Shown: positions 8,496-16,764, numbered from the stretch's first letter. The stretch: DNA of 64,000 nucleotides from Brevibacterium senegalense (GCF_000285835.1 NZ_HE978601.1:406540-470539), one strand, 5' to 3'. The notes: generated by a model from the letters alone, not told the origin. Made by a program: numbers and translations.

Positions 8496-10202
8496 ATGAG
8501 CGCCGTCACACCACCCCCGTCCGACGCCCCCACCCCGATGTCCGCCGGCCACCTCATCGTCCGGCAGCTGGAGGCGGAGGGGGTGCGGCGCGTCTACACG
8601 GTCCCCGGGGAGTCGTTCCTGGACGTGCTGGACGGTCTGTACGACTCGCCGGTCCACACCGTCGTGTGCCGGCAGGAGGGCGGGGCCGGGTTCGCCGCTC
8701 TCGCCGAGGCCCGCCTCACCCACCGCCCCGGCATCGCGATGGTGACGCGCGGGCCGGGCGCGGCGAACGCGATGATCTCGATCCACACTGCGTACCAGGA
8801 CGCGACGGCGCTGGTCCTCTTCATGGGCCTCATCCCCACGGAGCAGCGCGGGCGCGAGGCCTTCCAGGAGTTCGACCCGCACGCCTGGTTCGGATCGACC
8901 GCGAAGAAGGTGCTGATCCTCGATCATCCGGACTCGGCGGCCCGGATCGTCTCCGATGCGCTGCACACCGCCGCCTCCGGCCGACCGGGACCGGTCATCG
9001 TCGGGCTGCCGGAGGACACGCTCCTGGAGCTCACCTCCTCCCCGCCCGTGCCGCCGCGCCCCCTGGCGTCGCCGTCCCCGGCACCGCACGAGGTCGCCGC
9101 GCTCGAGGACGCGGTCGCCTCCGCCGCCCGCCCCCTCCTGGTCGTGGGCGGGCAGGGGTGGACACCTGCCGCCGCGACCTCCCTGTCCGCGTGGGCGAGC
9201 GCCCGCGGCGTGGGCATCGTCGCGGACTTCCGCGCCCACGACGCGATCGACCACGCCCAGGACGTGTTCCTGGGGCCGCTGGGCTACTCGAGCTTCGCGG
9301 GCACCCGCGAGGCGATGGCGGATGCGGACCTGCAGATCCTCGTGGGCTGCGTGCGGGGGGACATCATGACCGGCAGCTACGCGTTCGGCACCAGCCCCGA
9401 CCGCACGATCGTCGCGGTCCCGGACCCGGACGCGCACGGGCATTTCGGCCCCCTCGACCAGCTGATCGTCGCGACTCCGGAGACCCTCGCGACGGCCCTG
9501 GGCACCGGCCCCGGGGCCGCGCAGGTCCCGGCGACGGGGACCTCGGTGACCGGGCAGACCTCCGGGACCGGGACCTCGGCGGCGTGGTACCGGCCGTACC
9601 GGGACCGGTACCAGGAGTGGCGGACCGGCGTCGTGGGCGCCGAGCGCAGCGACGAGTTCCTCGACCGCGACCGCGCGTACCGGGACGCGGCGGACGTGCT
9701 GCCGCGGGATGTGGTGGTGACGTACGGGGCGGGGAACTACTCGGCGTGGGCGCTGCGGTATTGGCCCCTGCAGGGTCCGGGATCCGTGGCCGCACCGCGG
9801 AACGGGGCGATGGGCATGGGCACGCCGGCGGCTGTCGCGGCGAAGCTGGCGCAGCCGGACCGTCCGGTCATCGGCCTGGCCGGGGACGGCTGCTTCATGA
9901 TGAACGGGCAGGAGTTCGCGACGGCCGTGGACCAGGGCCTGAACATCACGGTCATCGTGGACGACAACTCCGTGTTCGGCACGATCGTGGGCCACCAGGT
10001 GCGGGAGTACCCGGGCCGGCCGTCCGGGACCTCGGTGACGAATCCGGACTTCGCGGCACTCGCGGATTCCTACGGCGGGCGCGGCTTCTCCGTCACGCGC
10101 ACGGAGGACTTCGTGCCGATGCTCCAGGAGGCGATGGCGTACGAGGGCCCCGCGCTGCTGCACATCCGCACGGACCCGGAGGTCCGCCTCCCCCGCACGT
10201 GA
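8496..10202 (+). CDS. thiamine-diphosphate enzyme, acetolactate-synthase-like
   Basis: This 568-residue protein has the three-domain ThDP architecture. The N-terminal domain carries the catalytic Glu in CRQEGGAGFAA; a central domain follows; the C-terminal ThDP/Mg site begins at GDG (463-465) and ends near DDN. It resembles acetolactate synthase large subunits and the wider 2-oxo-acid decarboxylase group, so the exact reaction is uncertain. A Gly/Thr-rich insertion lies at about 345-365. It starts 23 bp after the ABC ATPase gene. Inference: it acts on a 2-oxo acid from the imported compound. No small regulatory subunit is nearby, which argues against a housekeeping IlvB. Confidence 0.8.
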   Translation: MSAVTPPPSDAPTPMSAGHLIVRQLEAEGVRRVYTVPGESFLDVLDGLYDSPVHTVVCRQEGGAGFAALAEARLTHRPGIAMVTRGPGAANAMISIHTAYQDATALVLFMGLIPTEQRGREAFQEFDPHAWFGSTAKKVLILDHPDSAARIVSDALHTAASGRPGPVIVGLPEDTLLELTSSPPVPPRPLASPSPAPHEVAALEDAVASAARPLLVVGGQGWTPAAATSLSAWASARGVGIVADFRAHDAIDHAQDVFLGPLGYSSFAGTREAMADADLQILVGCVRGDIMTGSYAFGTSPDRTIVAVPDPDAHGHFGPLDQLIVATPETLATALGTGPGAAQVPATGTSVTGQTSGTGTSAAWYRPYRDRYQEWRTGVVGAERSDEFLDRDRAYRDAADVLPRDVVVTYGAGNYSAWALRYWPLQGPGSVAAPRNGAMGMGTPAAVAAKLAQPDRPVIGLAGDGCFMMNGQEFATAVDQGLNITVIVDDNSVFGTIVGHQVREYPGRPSGTSVTNPDFAALADSYGGRGFSVTRTEDFVPMLQEAMAYEGPALLHIRTDPEVRLPRT

Positions 10203-10235
10203 GGGGTGTTCCCACCGCTGCCTCGCACTTCGTTT

Positions 10236-10294
10236 ACCTCGCACTTCGCTCGCGAGCTGCGGGAATGCTTTCACGTACTTCGCGAGAACCGTTC
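10236..10294. repeat. 59-bp repeat, copy A
   Basis: This is the first of two 59-bp direct copies, 53 of 59 bases identical to copy B at 10319-10377. Its outer parts match copy B, but the central decamer gaatgctttc appears in copy B as its reverse complement. Short palindromes (tcgcga) lie in both arms. A 12-mer from its 5' edge (cctcgcacttcg) also occurs alone at 10221-10232. The role is unknown. Confidence 0.8.
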
Positions 10295-10318
10295 GGGGGT
10301 GACTCGACCCCTCCGCCC

Positions 10319-10377
10319 ACCTCGCACTTCGCTCTCGAACTGTGGGAAAGCATTCTCGTACTTCGCGAGAACCGTTC
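10319..10377. repeat. 59-bp repeat, copy B
   Basis: This second copy starts 83 bp after copy A starts. The six mismatches are confined to the centre, three of them converting the core decamer to gaaagcattc. Both copies lie in the 273-bp gap between the ThDP enzyme and the amidohydrolase. Short open frames across the pair are translations of the repeat and are not taken as genes. Confidence 0.8.
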
Positions 10378-10475
10378 CCAGGCAGCGCATGAGCAAGCCG
10401 GGACGGCTGCCCTGGCACCACTCGCACATGAGAAGCTGAGGGCAGCCACAGACCCTCGCACGCTCGGAGGCCCCC

Positions 10476-12128
10476 TTGCTGGATCTCATCCTGGACGACG
10501 CCGTGATCCGCACGATGGACGACGACCGTCCGCGCGCTCGCACGGTGGGCATCTGGCGCGGACGGATCGTGGGCTTCGACGACGACGTGCGGAGCCTCAA
10601 CGCCCGCCGCCGCCTCAAGCTCCACGGCGCCACCGTCCTGCCCGGCTTCCACGACGCGCACTGCCACACGGCGTGGTACGGACTCACGCTGGCCGGCGTC
10701 GACGTGACGGCCCTGCCCGGTGGTCTCCCGGAGGTCTACGAGAAGATCCAGGCCGCCGCCGCGCGCACCCCGGAGGGCGACTGGATCCAGGCCGCCGGCT
10801 ACGGACTGCGCGACTACGACGGGCAGTACCCGGACCTCGCGACCCTCGACCGGATCACGGGTGACCGCCCCCTGTTCCTGCGGCAGCAGTCGGGGCACAC
10901 GTCGTTCGTCAACACCGCGGCGATGCGGCTGGCGGGCATGCTGGAGCCGGGCTTCCGCGACCCGGAGGGCGGCCGCGTCGTCCGCGACGCCGCCGGCAAC
11001 CCCACCGGCCTCATCGAGGAGACCGCGCAGGAGCTCGTCCAGGACCTCATCCGCCCCTACTCGCTCCTGTCACTGGTCGACGCCCTGGACCGCGCGACGT
11101 CCGCGTATGCCGCCGAAGGCATCACCAGCTTCGGCGAGGCCGGCATCGCCGCCGGCTGGATCGGCCACTCCCCCATCGAGCTGCACGCCTACCAGCTGGC
11201 CCGCGAGGCCGGCAGCCTGCACGCGCGCGCTCAGCTCATGCCCTCCGTCGACGCGCTCCACGCGGTCACCGCGCACGCTCACGACGACATGACCCGAGGC
11301 CTGGACCTGGGCCTGCGCACGGGCTTCGGCGACGAATGGCTGCGGATCGGCCCCGCAAAGGTCTTCCTCGACGGGGCGCTCAGCAGCGAGACCGCCGCCC
11401 TGCGCGAGCCGTACGCCACCGCGACCCAGGCCGGCCGCGCCGCCGGGACCGCGTCCGGCTACCTGCAGGAGGACGAGCAGCACCTGCGCCGCACGATCCT
11501 CGAGGCGTACCGGTCAGGCTGGTCGCTGGCGGTGCACGCGATCGGCGACCGCGCCGTCGACCTGGCCGTCGCCCATCTGGTCGAGGCACAGGAGACCTTC
11601 GGCCGCCGCCGCGTACCCAACCGGATCGAGCACGCCGGCATGCTGCACGACGAGCACCTGGCCACGCTGGCCGCCCACGGCATCGCGGTGACCCCGCAGG
11701 CCGCGTTCGCGCAGAACATCGGCGATGCGATGCACCGGTCGGTGGGCCCGGACCGCCGGTGCCTCCTCTACCGCGCCCGGTCGTTCGTGGACGCCGGCGT
11801 CATGCTGGCCGGCTCCTCGGACCGCCCGTGCGCGGACGGCACCGCCCTGCGCGGGATCCAGGCCTTCGTCGACCGCCTGACGGCGTCCGGCGACATCATG
11901 GGCGATGCCGCGGAGCGACTGACCGTCGAGCAGGCCCTGACGGCGTACACCCGCACCGCCGCCGAGGCCGCGGGCGACGCCGCTGACAAGGGCACCCTGA
12001 CAGCGGGGAAGCTCGCCGACATGGTCGTCCTCGCGGACGACCCGCTGACCGTGGACCCCGCGACGATCCACGACATCCCGGTCGTCGCGACCCTGGCCGG
12101 CGGGGAGTTCACCCACACGACGCTCTGA
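10476..12128 (+). CDS. amidohydrolase, YtcJ-like
   Basis: This 550-residue metal-dependent hydrolase of the amidohydrolase superfamily (YtcJ/ExeA branch) has the strand-1 metal motif HDAHCH (HxH at residues 62-64). Further metal and catalytic positions occur at VHAIGDRAVD and IEHAGM, with the final Asp in GSSDRP. The start is TTG at 10476, six bases after CGGAGG; using the first ATG would cut into the conserved N-terminus. It probably hydrolyses an amide or imide. It follows the ABC transporter and ThDP enzyme on the same strand but across a repeat-bearing gap, so co-regulation is uncertain. Confidence 0.87.
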   Translation: MLDLILDDAVIRTMDDDRPRARTVGIWRGRIVGFDDDVRSLNARRRLKLHGATVLPGFHDAHCHTAWYGLTLAGVDVTALPGGLPEVYEKIQAAAARTPEGDWIQAAGYGLRDYDGQYPDLATLDRITGDRPLFLRQQSGHTSFVNTAAMRLAGMLEPGFRDPEGGRVVRDAAGNPTGLIEETAQELVQDLIRPYSLLSLVDALDRATSAYAAEGITSFGEAGIAAGWIGHSPIELHAYQLAREAGSLHARAQLMPSVDALHAVTAHAHDDMTRGLDLGLRTGFGDEWLRIGPAKVFLDGALSSETAALREPYATATQAGRAAGTASGYLQEDEQHLRRTILEAYRSGWSLAVHAIGDRAVDLAVAHLVEAQETFGRRRVPNRIEHAGMLHDEHLATLAAHGIAVTPQAAFAQNIGDAMHRSVGPDRRCLLYRARSFVDAGVMLAGSSDRPCADGTALRGIQAFVDRLTASGDIMGDAAERLTVEQALTAYTRTAAEAAGDAADKGTLTAGKLADMVVLADDPLTVDPATIHDIPVVATLAGGEFTHTTL

Positions 12129-12134
12129 CGCGCC

Positions 12135-12938
12135 TCAGCTCCCCGCGGAGGCCGTTCCCGCGGCCGTCGACGCGACGATCGCCCCCATGATCGCGGCGTT
12201 CATGCTGTCGATGACGCCCTTGACGGCGCGGCTGCCCTGCCGGGCGTCGTCCGGCAGCTCGTCTGCCAGGGACTCGATCCGCTTCTTCGCCTCGCGCTCC
12301 TTGAGACCCACTTGCTGGACCTCGTCGGAGAGCACGTGCTTGACGGCACCGATGCCCTGGATGATCCCCAGGATCATCGCGTCCGCCGGCGCCACCGGGC
12401 CGCGGCCGGCCAGCGCGTCCGTCAGGCGCGCACGGGTCCCGGCCTCCGGCTCCGGGTCGATCACCGGGTAGCGCTCCGGCTTCAGCCCCAGGAGCTTCTT
12501 CTCCTCGAGTCCCACGACGCCCTGCGCCATGAGCGACCGGGAGACGACCTCCTGTGGGTTGAACCAGCCGGCGGTCACGACGGTCTGAACGCGCGGCGGC
12601 TTGTTCCGATCCGCCAGGGCGCGCAGCCCGAAGTCCATGATGGCGCCGGGACCGTCCGGCACCGCGGGCGCCTCGCCGATCCCGTCAGGCCCACCGGGGC
12701 GGCCCCCCGGGGCACCCGCAGCCGGCCCACCGGCACCGAGCGCCCCACCTGCCCCCGCGGGCTCACCCGCCAGCGTCACCTTCGGGTTCTTCTTGTCTGC
12801 CTCGAACTCGACGCAGTCCGCCAGTGCCAGATCGGCCAGCAGGCCCGCGGCCAGGGCGTAGGGCCGGTAGGTGACCCAGGCCTCGGTCCGGCCGTCGTCA
12901 CGGGTGAGCAGGAGGAGGATGTCTTCGCAGATGAGCAT
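12135..12938 (-). CDS. GPP34 (GOLPH3-like) family protein
   Basis: This 267-residue protein begins with the GPP34 signature (ICEDILLLLTRDDGR, then LAAGLLADLALAD). In eukaryotes this fold binds phosphatidylinositol-4-phosphate; the bacterial role is unknown. A Gly/Ala/Pro-rich stretch at residues 57-98 interrupts the fold as a flexible loop. The C-terminal part has helical segments ending in an Ala-rich tail. The ATG overlaps the stop codon of the upstream aminotransferase (TGATG), so the two are translationally coupled. It converges on the amidohydrolase gene with six bases between the stops. Confidence 0.8.
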   Translation of the reverse strand: MLICEDILLLLTRDDGRTEAWVTYRPYALAAGLLADLALADCVEFEADKKNPKVTLAGEPAGAGGALGAGGPAAGAPGGRPGGPDGIGEAPAVPDGPGAIMDFGLRALADRNKPPRVQTVVTAGWFNPQEVVSRSLMAQGVVGLEEKKLLGLKPERYPVIDPEPEAGTRARLTDALAGRGPVAPADAMILGIIQGIGAVKHVLSDEVQQVGLKEREAKKRIESLADELPDDARQGSRAVKGVIDSMNAAIMGAIVASTAAGTASAGS

Positions 12939-14290
12939 CAGACGGCCTCCGTCAGGGCGCGCTCCAGGACGTCCAGGCCCTTCCGCAGATCCGCCTCCGT
13001 GATGTTGAGCGGCGGGACGACGTGGATGCGGTTGAAGTTGACGAACGGCAGGACGCCTTCGCCCTTGATGCGGGAGACGACCTCGTTCATCTCCGGTGAC
13101 GACCCGCCGTAGGGTGCCAGCGGCTCGCGCGTCTCCTTGTCCTTCACCAGCTCGATGGCCCAGAACATGCCGGTGCCGCGGACCTCGCCCACCAGCGGGG
13201 AGGCCTGGGCGATCTCGCGCAGACGCGGACCCGCGACCTCCTCGCCCAGGGTGCGCGCGTTCTCGACCATCCGCTCCTCCTCCATCGCGGTGATCGTCGC
13301 GACGGCGGATGCGGCGGCCAGCGGGTGGCCGGAGTAGGTGAGCCCGCCCGGGTACGCCACGTCCGCGAAGGTGTCGTAGATGGCGTCGCTGATCGCGACA
13401 CCGCCCAGCGGGATGTAGCCGGAGTTCACGCCCTTCGCGAAGGTGACGAGATCCGGTTCCACGTCGAAGTGCTCGAACGCGAACCAGCGGCCCGAGCGTC
13501 CGAACCCGGCCATGACCTCGTCCGCGATGTAGACGATGTCGAACTCGTCGCACAGCGCGCGCACGCCCTGCATGTATTGAGGCGTGGGCATCATGATGCC
13601 GGCGGTGCCGGGGATCGACTCCAGCACGATCGCGGCGATCGTCTGCGGTCCCTCGAGCTCGATCGTGCGGCGCAGATGGGTGAGGGCACGCTGCGTCTCC
13701 TCCTCCTGCGTGGTCGCGTGGAACTCCGACCGGTAGAGGAAGGGCCCGAAGAAGTGGACGGTGCCCGCATCGCCCACATCATTGCGGAAGCGGCGCGGGT
13801 CGCCGGTGATGTTGATGGCCTGCTCCGTGCCGCCGTGGTAGCTGCGGTAGCGGGAGAGCACCTTGCGCTTGCCGGTGTGCAGGCGCGCCATGCGCACGGC
13901 GTGCTCGATCGCGTCCGCGCCGCCGTTCGTGAAGAACACGCGGTTGAGGTTCTGCGGCAGCCGCTCCGTGATGAGACGGGCCGACTCCGACCGCTTGTCG
14001 TTCGCGTGCGCGGGGTTGATCGTGCACAGCACGTCCGCCTGGTCCTTGATCGCCTGGACGACCTTCGGGTGCTGGTGGCCGATGTTCGTGTTGACCAGCT
14101 GCGAGGAGAAGTCGAGGAACGGCCGCCCGTCCCCGTCGTACACGTACGAACCCGCCGCCCGCGACACGACCATGGGCGTGATCTGCTTCTGCGCGGACCA
14201 CGAGTGGAACACGTGTGCGCGGTCCAGATCGTAGGCCCGCTGCGACTCCGCCCGGATGTCCTCCAGCTCGTCCTCGGTGAATTCCAACAT
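12938..14290 (-). CDS. class III PLP-dependent aminotransferase
   Basis: This 450-residue fold-type I aminotransferase of subgroup III has the PLP lysine at Lys286 (TFAKGVNSG), Asp257 in the YIADEVMAGFGR motif, and the TNGGADAIEHAVRMAR phosphate-binding segment. Relatives include omega-amino-acid:pyruvate transaminases, and the substrate is not evident. The start at 14290 follows CCAGGAGG by seven bases. The stop overlaps the start of the GPP34 gene by one base, which implies coupled translation. Nothing nearby points to a pathway. Confidence 0.88.
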   Translation of the reverse strand: MLEFTEDELEDIRAESQRAYDLDRAHVFHSWSAQKQITPMVVSRAAGSYVYDGDGRPFLDFSSQLVNTNIGHQHPKVVQAIKDQADVLCTINPAHANDKRSESARLITERLPQNLNRVFFTNGGADAIEHAVRMARLHTGKRKVLSRYRSYHGGTEQAINITGDPRRFRNDVGDAGTVHFFGPFLYRSEFHATTQEEETQRALTHLRRTIELEGPQTIAAIVLESIPGTAGIMMPTPQYMQGVRALCDEFDIVYIADEVMAGFGRSGRWFAFEHFDVEPDLVTFAKGVNSGYIPLGGVAISDAIYDTFADVAYPGGLTYSGHPLAAASAVATITAMEEERMVENARTLGEEVAGPRLREIAQASPLVGEVRGTGMFWAIELVKDKETREPLAPYGGSSPEMNEVVSRIKGEGVLPFVNFNRIHVVPPLNITEADLRKGLDVLERALTEAV

Positions 14291-14480
14291 GACGCACCTC
14301 CTGGGGTTCCACCGCGCACCCGGCCCAGGTGCGCCGCCGGGCCCGCGGCCCGCTCCCTCCACCGTACGACGGACCGCAGACGTAAGCACCCGTCCGCCCG
14401 CATTCCGGCGCCCACTGCCGTGTCGCACGACGTGACCCCGCCCCGCACCGGCCCGGACGGCACCCCGATAGGCTCGGCCC

Positions 14481-15107
14481 ATGTCCGCTCCGACGACCTA
14501 CCGCACCGTGGCCCGCCCCGTGGAGGCGGAGATCGAGATCAAGCGTTCGCGCTTCCTCGCCCTCCTGGCTCCCATCGCGGACGAGGACGAGGCCCGTGCC
14601 CTTATCGCGCAGCGTCGCTCCCAGCACCCCAAGGCCCGCCACCACTGCACCGCGTTCGTGCTGGATCCGGATGCGCGCACGCGGCGGTTCAGCGACGACG
14701 GCGAGCCGGCCGGCACCGCCGGCGCACCCATCCTCGACGTGCTGACCGGGCACGACCTGACCTACACCCTCGCGATCGTGACCCGCTACTTCGGGGGCAC
14801 ACTGCTGGGGGCGGGCGGACTGGTCCGCGCGTACGGTGAGGCGACATCGGAGGCCGTGGCGGCCTCGGCGGTGGTGACGTACTCCCAGCGGGTGCCGGTG
14901 CGCGTGACGGTCGATTACGCGCTGGCGGCCGCGATCGACCGGATGGCGCAGGCCGCCGGCTGGTCGACGGAGGCGGACTACGCCGCCGAGGTCGCGGTCA
15001 CCGTCTTCATCCCGCCCGCCCAGGTGGATGCGGGCCTGCGCAGCCTCGCGGATGTGAGCGGCGGGACGGCGGAACCGCAGGTGGGCGAGCCTGTGTGGGC
15101 TCGGTGA
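14481..15107 (+). CDS. YigZ/IMPACT-family protein
   Basis: This 208-residue protein matches the YigZ family: an N-terminal UPF0029/IMPACT domain with HHCTAFVLDPDARTRRFSDDGEPAGTAG and the RYFGGTLLGAGGLVRAY motif, followed by a ferredoxin-like C-terminal domain. Family members are linked to translation and stress control, but the bacterial role is poorly defined. It is divergent from the aminotransferase with 190 bp between them, and convergent with the YbaK gene with only three bases between the stops. Confidence 0.9.
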   Translation: MSAPTTYRTVARPVEAEIEIKRSRFLALLAPIADEDEARALIAQRRSQHPKARHHCTAFVLDPDARTRRFSDDGEPAGTAGAPILDVLTGHDLTYTLAIVTRYFGGTLLGAGGLVRAYGEATSEAVAASAVVTYSQRVPVRVTVDYALAAAIDRMAQAAGWSTEADYAAEVAVTVFIPPAQVDAGLRSLADVSGGTAEPQVGEPVWAR

Positions 15108-15110
15108 GGG

Positions 15111-15608
15111 TCAGTCCAGCTGCGCGATGCGCTTGACGCCCGCGTTCGTGAGCATGAAGAGGTCGTGCGGGCGGATCTCGATCTCCAGGCCGCGGCGGCC
15201 GGCGGAGACGAACACGGTCTCGTGCTGGGCGGCGGACTCGTCGATGAAGGCGGGCAGTGTGACGCGCTGGCCGAAGGGGCTCATACCGCCGGAGACGTAG
15301 CCGGTGCGGCGCTCGGCCTCGGCGACACCGGCCAGTGTGGCCTTCTTGCCGCCGGCGACGGAGGCGAGTGCCTTGAGGTCGAGCTGTCCGGACACGGGCA
15401 CCAGTGCGTTCACGGGTTCGCCGTCGACCAGGATATGCAGGGTCTTGAACACGCGCTGCGGGTCGACGCCCAGCTTCTCTGAGGCCTCGCTGCCGTAGCG
15501 GCGGGCGCGGGGGTCGTGGTCGTACTCGTGGACGGTGTAGTCGACGCCGGCCAGGCTGAGTACGCGCAGCGCGGGTGTGGCGGTTGACGCATGGGTGAGT
15601 CGGGACAT
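15111..15608 (-). CDS. ybaK: Cys-tRNA(Pro) deacylase (YbaK/EbsC family)
   Basis: This 165-residue single-domain YbaK/ProX editing protein has family features VFKTLHILVDGEPVNALVP, the conserved lysine region AGGKKATLAG, and TGYVSGGMSPFG near the active site. It hydrolyses mischarged Cys-tRNA(Pro) in trans. Its length is normal for the family. The ATG at 15608 has no clear ribosome binding site, so a short-leader or leaderless transcript is possible. It converges with yigZ. Confidence 0.9.
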   Translation of the reverse strand: MSRLTHASTATPALRVLSLAGVDYTVHEYDHDPRARRYGSEASEKLGVDPQRVFKTLHILVDGEPVNALVPVSGQLDLKALASVAGGKKATLAGVAEAERRTGYVSGGMSPFGQRVTLPAFIDESAAQHETVFVSAGRRGLEIEIRPHDLFMLTNAGVKRIAQLD

Positions 15609-15686
15609 GATGCGCCCACGATACGAGATGCGTTCCTGCGGAGCGAATCATGCGACGCAGATCACACGGGTTTGGGGCGAAGCGGG

Positions 15687-16046
15687 TCAGCCCCAGCCCA
15701 GCTCGTGGAGGCGCTCCTCCTCGATCCCGTAGTGGTGGGCGATCTCGTGGACGATCGTCACGAGGATCTCCTCGCGCAGATGGTCGGCGTCCTCCGCGTA
15801 GTCGATGAGGGGGTTCTTGAAGAGGGTGATGGTGTCCGGCGGAACGAAGGACAGGGAGGTGCCGCCGCGCTCCGTCAGCGGGATGCCGTCGTAGACGCCC
15901 AGCAGAGTGGGCCCGTCCGGCGGGGAGTCGTCCTCGATGAAGAGGGCGACGTTGTCCATGAAGTCGCCGATCCCGCTGGGCAGCTGCGCGACGGCCTCAT
16001 CGACCAGCTGATCGAAGAGCTCGTCGCTCACCTCGCCCGGATCCAT
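15687..16046 (-). CDS. small zincin metallopeptidase-family protein
   Basis: This 119-residue minimal zincin-like protein belongs to an actinobacterial family. HEIAHHYG (HExxH at residues 100-104) lies near the C-terminus, and a downstream Glu in EERLHELGWG is the likely third metal ligand. There is no signal peptide, so it is cytosolic. An acidic N-terminal half carries the family stretch VYDGIPLTERGG. The substrate is unknown. It lies upstream of the YbaK gene on the same strand with 78 bp between them. Confidence 0.85.
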   Translation of the reverse strand: MDPGEVSDELFDQLVDEAVAQLPSGIGDFMDNVALFIEDDSPPDGPTLLGVYDGIPLTERGGTSLSFVPPDTITLFKNPLIDYAEDADHLREEILVTIVHEIAHHYGIEEERLHELGWG

Positions 16047-16156
16047 GCTGCGAGTCTAGGGGATGGCGGTGGCCGCGCGGAGGGCGCGTGGGGGGTCACG
16101 AGCGAGTTCGAGTGGGGTACGCCAGACACTGTGACCAAGGCCACCGTCGCCCGAGT

Positions 16157-16186
16157 TTGCGGCGATCGGAAGAGTCGGGGTAGGCT
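16157..16186 (+). promoter_or_regulatory. promoter of the tRNA cluster
   Basis: A -35-like TTGCGG (16157-16162) and a -10 TAGGCT (16181-16186) are 18 bp apart. The predicted start near 16193 is 35 nt before tRNA-Glu. TAGGCT also occurs upstream of other genes in the window as a -10 candidate. Confidence 0.55.
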
Positions 16187-16227
16187 TACGGAGGTTCAAG
16201 GCCGGAAGGCGGTAGACCGGCTGAGAA

Positions 16228-16300
<73 letters not shown>

Positions 16301-16357
16301 CGTGTATGATGATCATTCGTGTCATCGACACAGCACCTTTCAGTCGAAAGTGAATAT

Positions 16358-16431
16358 GGCCCTGTGGCGCAGTTGGTTAGCGCGCCGCCCTGTCACGGCG
16401 GAGGTCGCGGGTTCGAGTCCCGTCAGGGTCG
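16358..16431 (+). tRNA. tRNA-Asp (GUC)
   Basis: This 74-nt cloverleaf has acceptor ggccctg paired with cagggtc, the T-loop GGTTCGAGTCC and anticodon GTC at 16392-16394. The ten bases immediately upstream (aagtgaatat) are identical to those before tRNA-Phe. A hairpin with a T-run follows. Confidence 0.97.
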
Positions 16432-16439
16432 CGGAGCAC

Positions 16440-16472
16440 AAGGCTCTTCTCTTGCAGAGGAGCCTTTTGTTC
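16440..16472 (+). terminator. terminator after tRNA-Asp
   Basis: An 11-bp stem (16440-16450 with 16456-16466, one G-T pair) and a 5-nt loop are followed by TTTTGTT. This is a good intrinsic terminator, so tRNA-Phe downstream may need its own promoter or readthrough. Confidence 0.8.
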
Positions 16473-16521
16473 TCCCGAAGGGTTGCCGCAGGCAGCCCGA
16501 CGGAACGCGAGAAGTGAATAT

Positions 16522-16594
16522 GGCTCTGTAGCTCAGTTGGTAGAGCGTTCGACTGAAAATCGAAAGGTCACCGGATCGACGCCGGTCGGAGCCA
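16522..16594 (+). tRNA. tRNA-Phe (GAA)
   Basis: This 73-nt cloverleaf has acceptor ggctctg paired with cggagcc and anticodon GAA at 16555-16557 in the loop CTGAAAA. The T-arm reads GGATCGACGCC. A 16-bp inverted copy of the T-arm/acceptor segment lies 100 bp downstream at 16694-16709. A strong terminator follows. Confidence 0.96.
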
Positions 16595-16602
16595 CAGCTC
16601 GG

Positions 16603-16630
16603 AAGGACCCCTGGATCACCAGGGGTCCTT
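16603..16630 (+). terminator. terminator after tRNA-Phe
   Basis: A perfect 12-bp stem (16603-16614 with 16619-16630), a 4-nt ATCA loop and a downstream CTCTGTTT tail end the tRNA cluster. Confidence 0.85.
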
Positions 16631-16693
16631 CTCTGTTTCCTCGAGGGCTCGTTCCCCTGCGGGCTCCACGCCTGAGTATCCGGGTTTCAGCAC

Positions 16694-16709
16694 CTCCGAC
16701 CGGCGTCGA
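16694..16709. repeat. inverted 16-bp copy of the tRNA-Phe 3' segment
   Basis: The bases ctccgaccggcgtcga are the exact reverse complement of 16576-16591 inside tRNA-Phe. The match stops on both sides. It could be the scar of a tRNA-targeting element or a chance dyad; no integrase is present. Confidence 0.5.
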
Positions 16710-16764
16710 GCCGACACTCAATCCCGGAACCCGCCACTCGATGCAAACCTGACGGCCACAGCCT

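Noticed and set aside
10206-10461. Short open frames in the repeat pair
   Set aside because: Their sequences simply translate the 59-bp repeats in several frames, with no conserved start or ribosome binding site.
10206-10475. CRISPR array
   Set aside because: There are only two copies, the copies are 59 bp, spacing is 24 bp between copies and no cas genes are present.
16576-16709. tRNA-Phe attachment site of an integrated element
   Set aside because: The repeated segment is inverted and there is no integrase or foreign block between. It is listed as a repeat only.
16302-16752. Short open frames over the tRNA genes (starting with MALWRSWLARRPV and similar)
   Set aside because: They translate tRNA-Asp and tRNA-Phe and their terminators. 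Such false proteins are common over tRNA genes.
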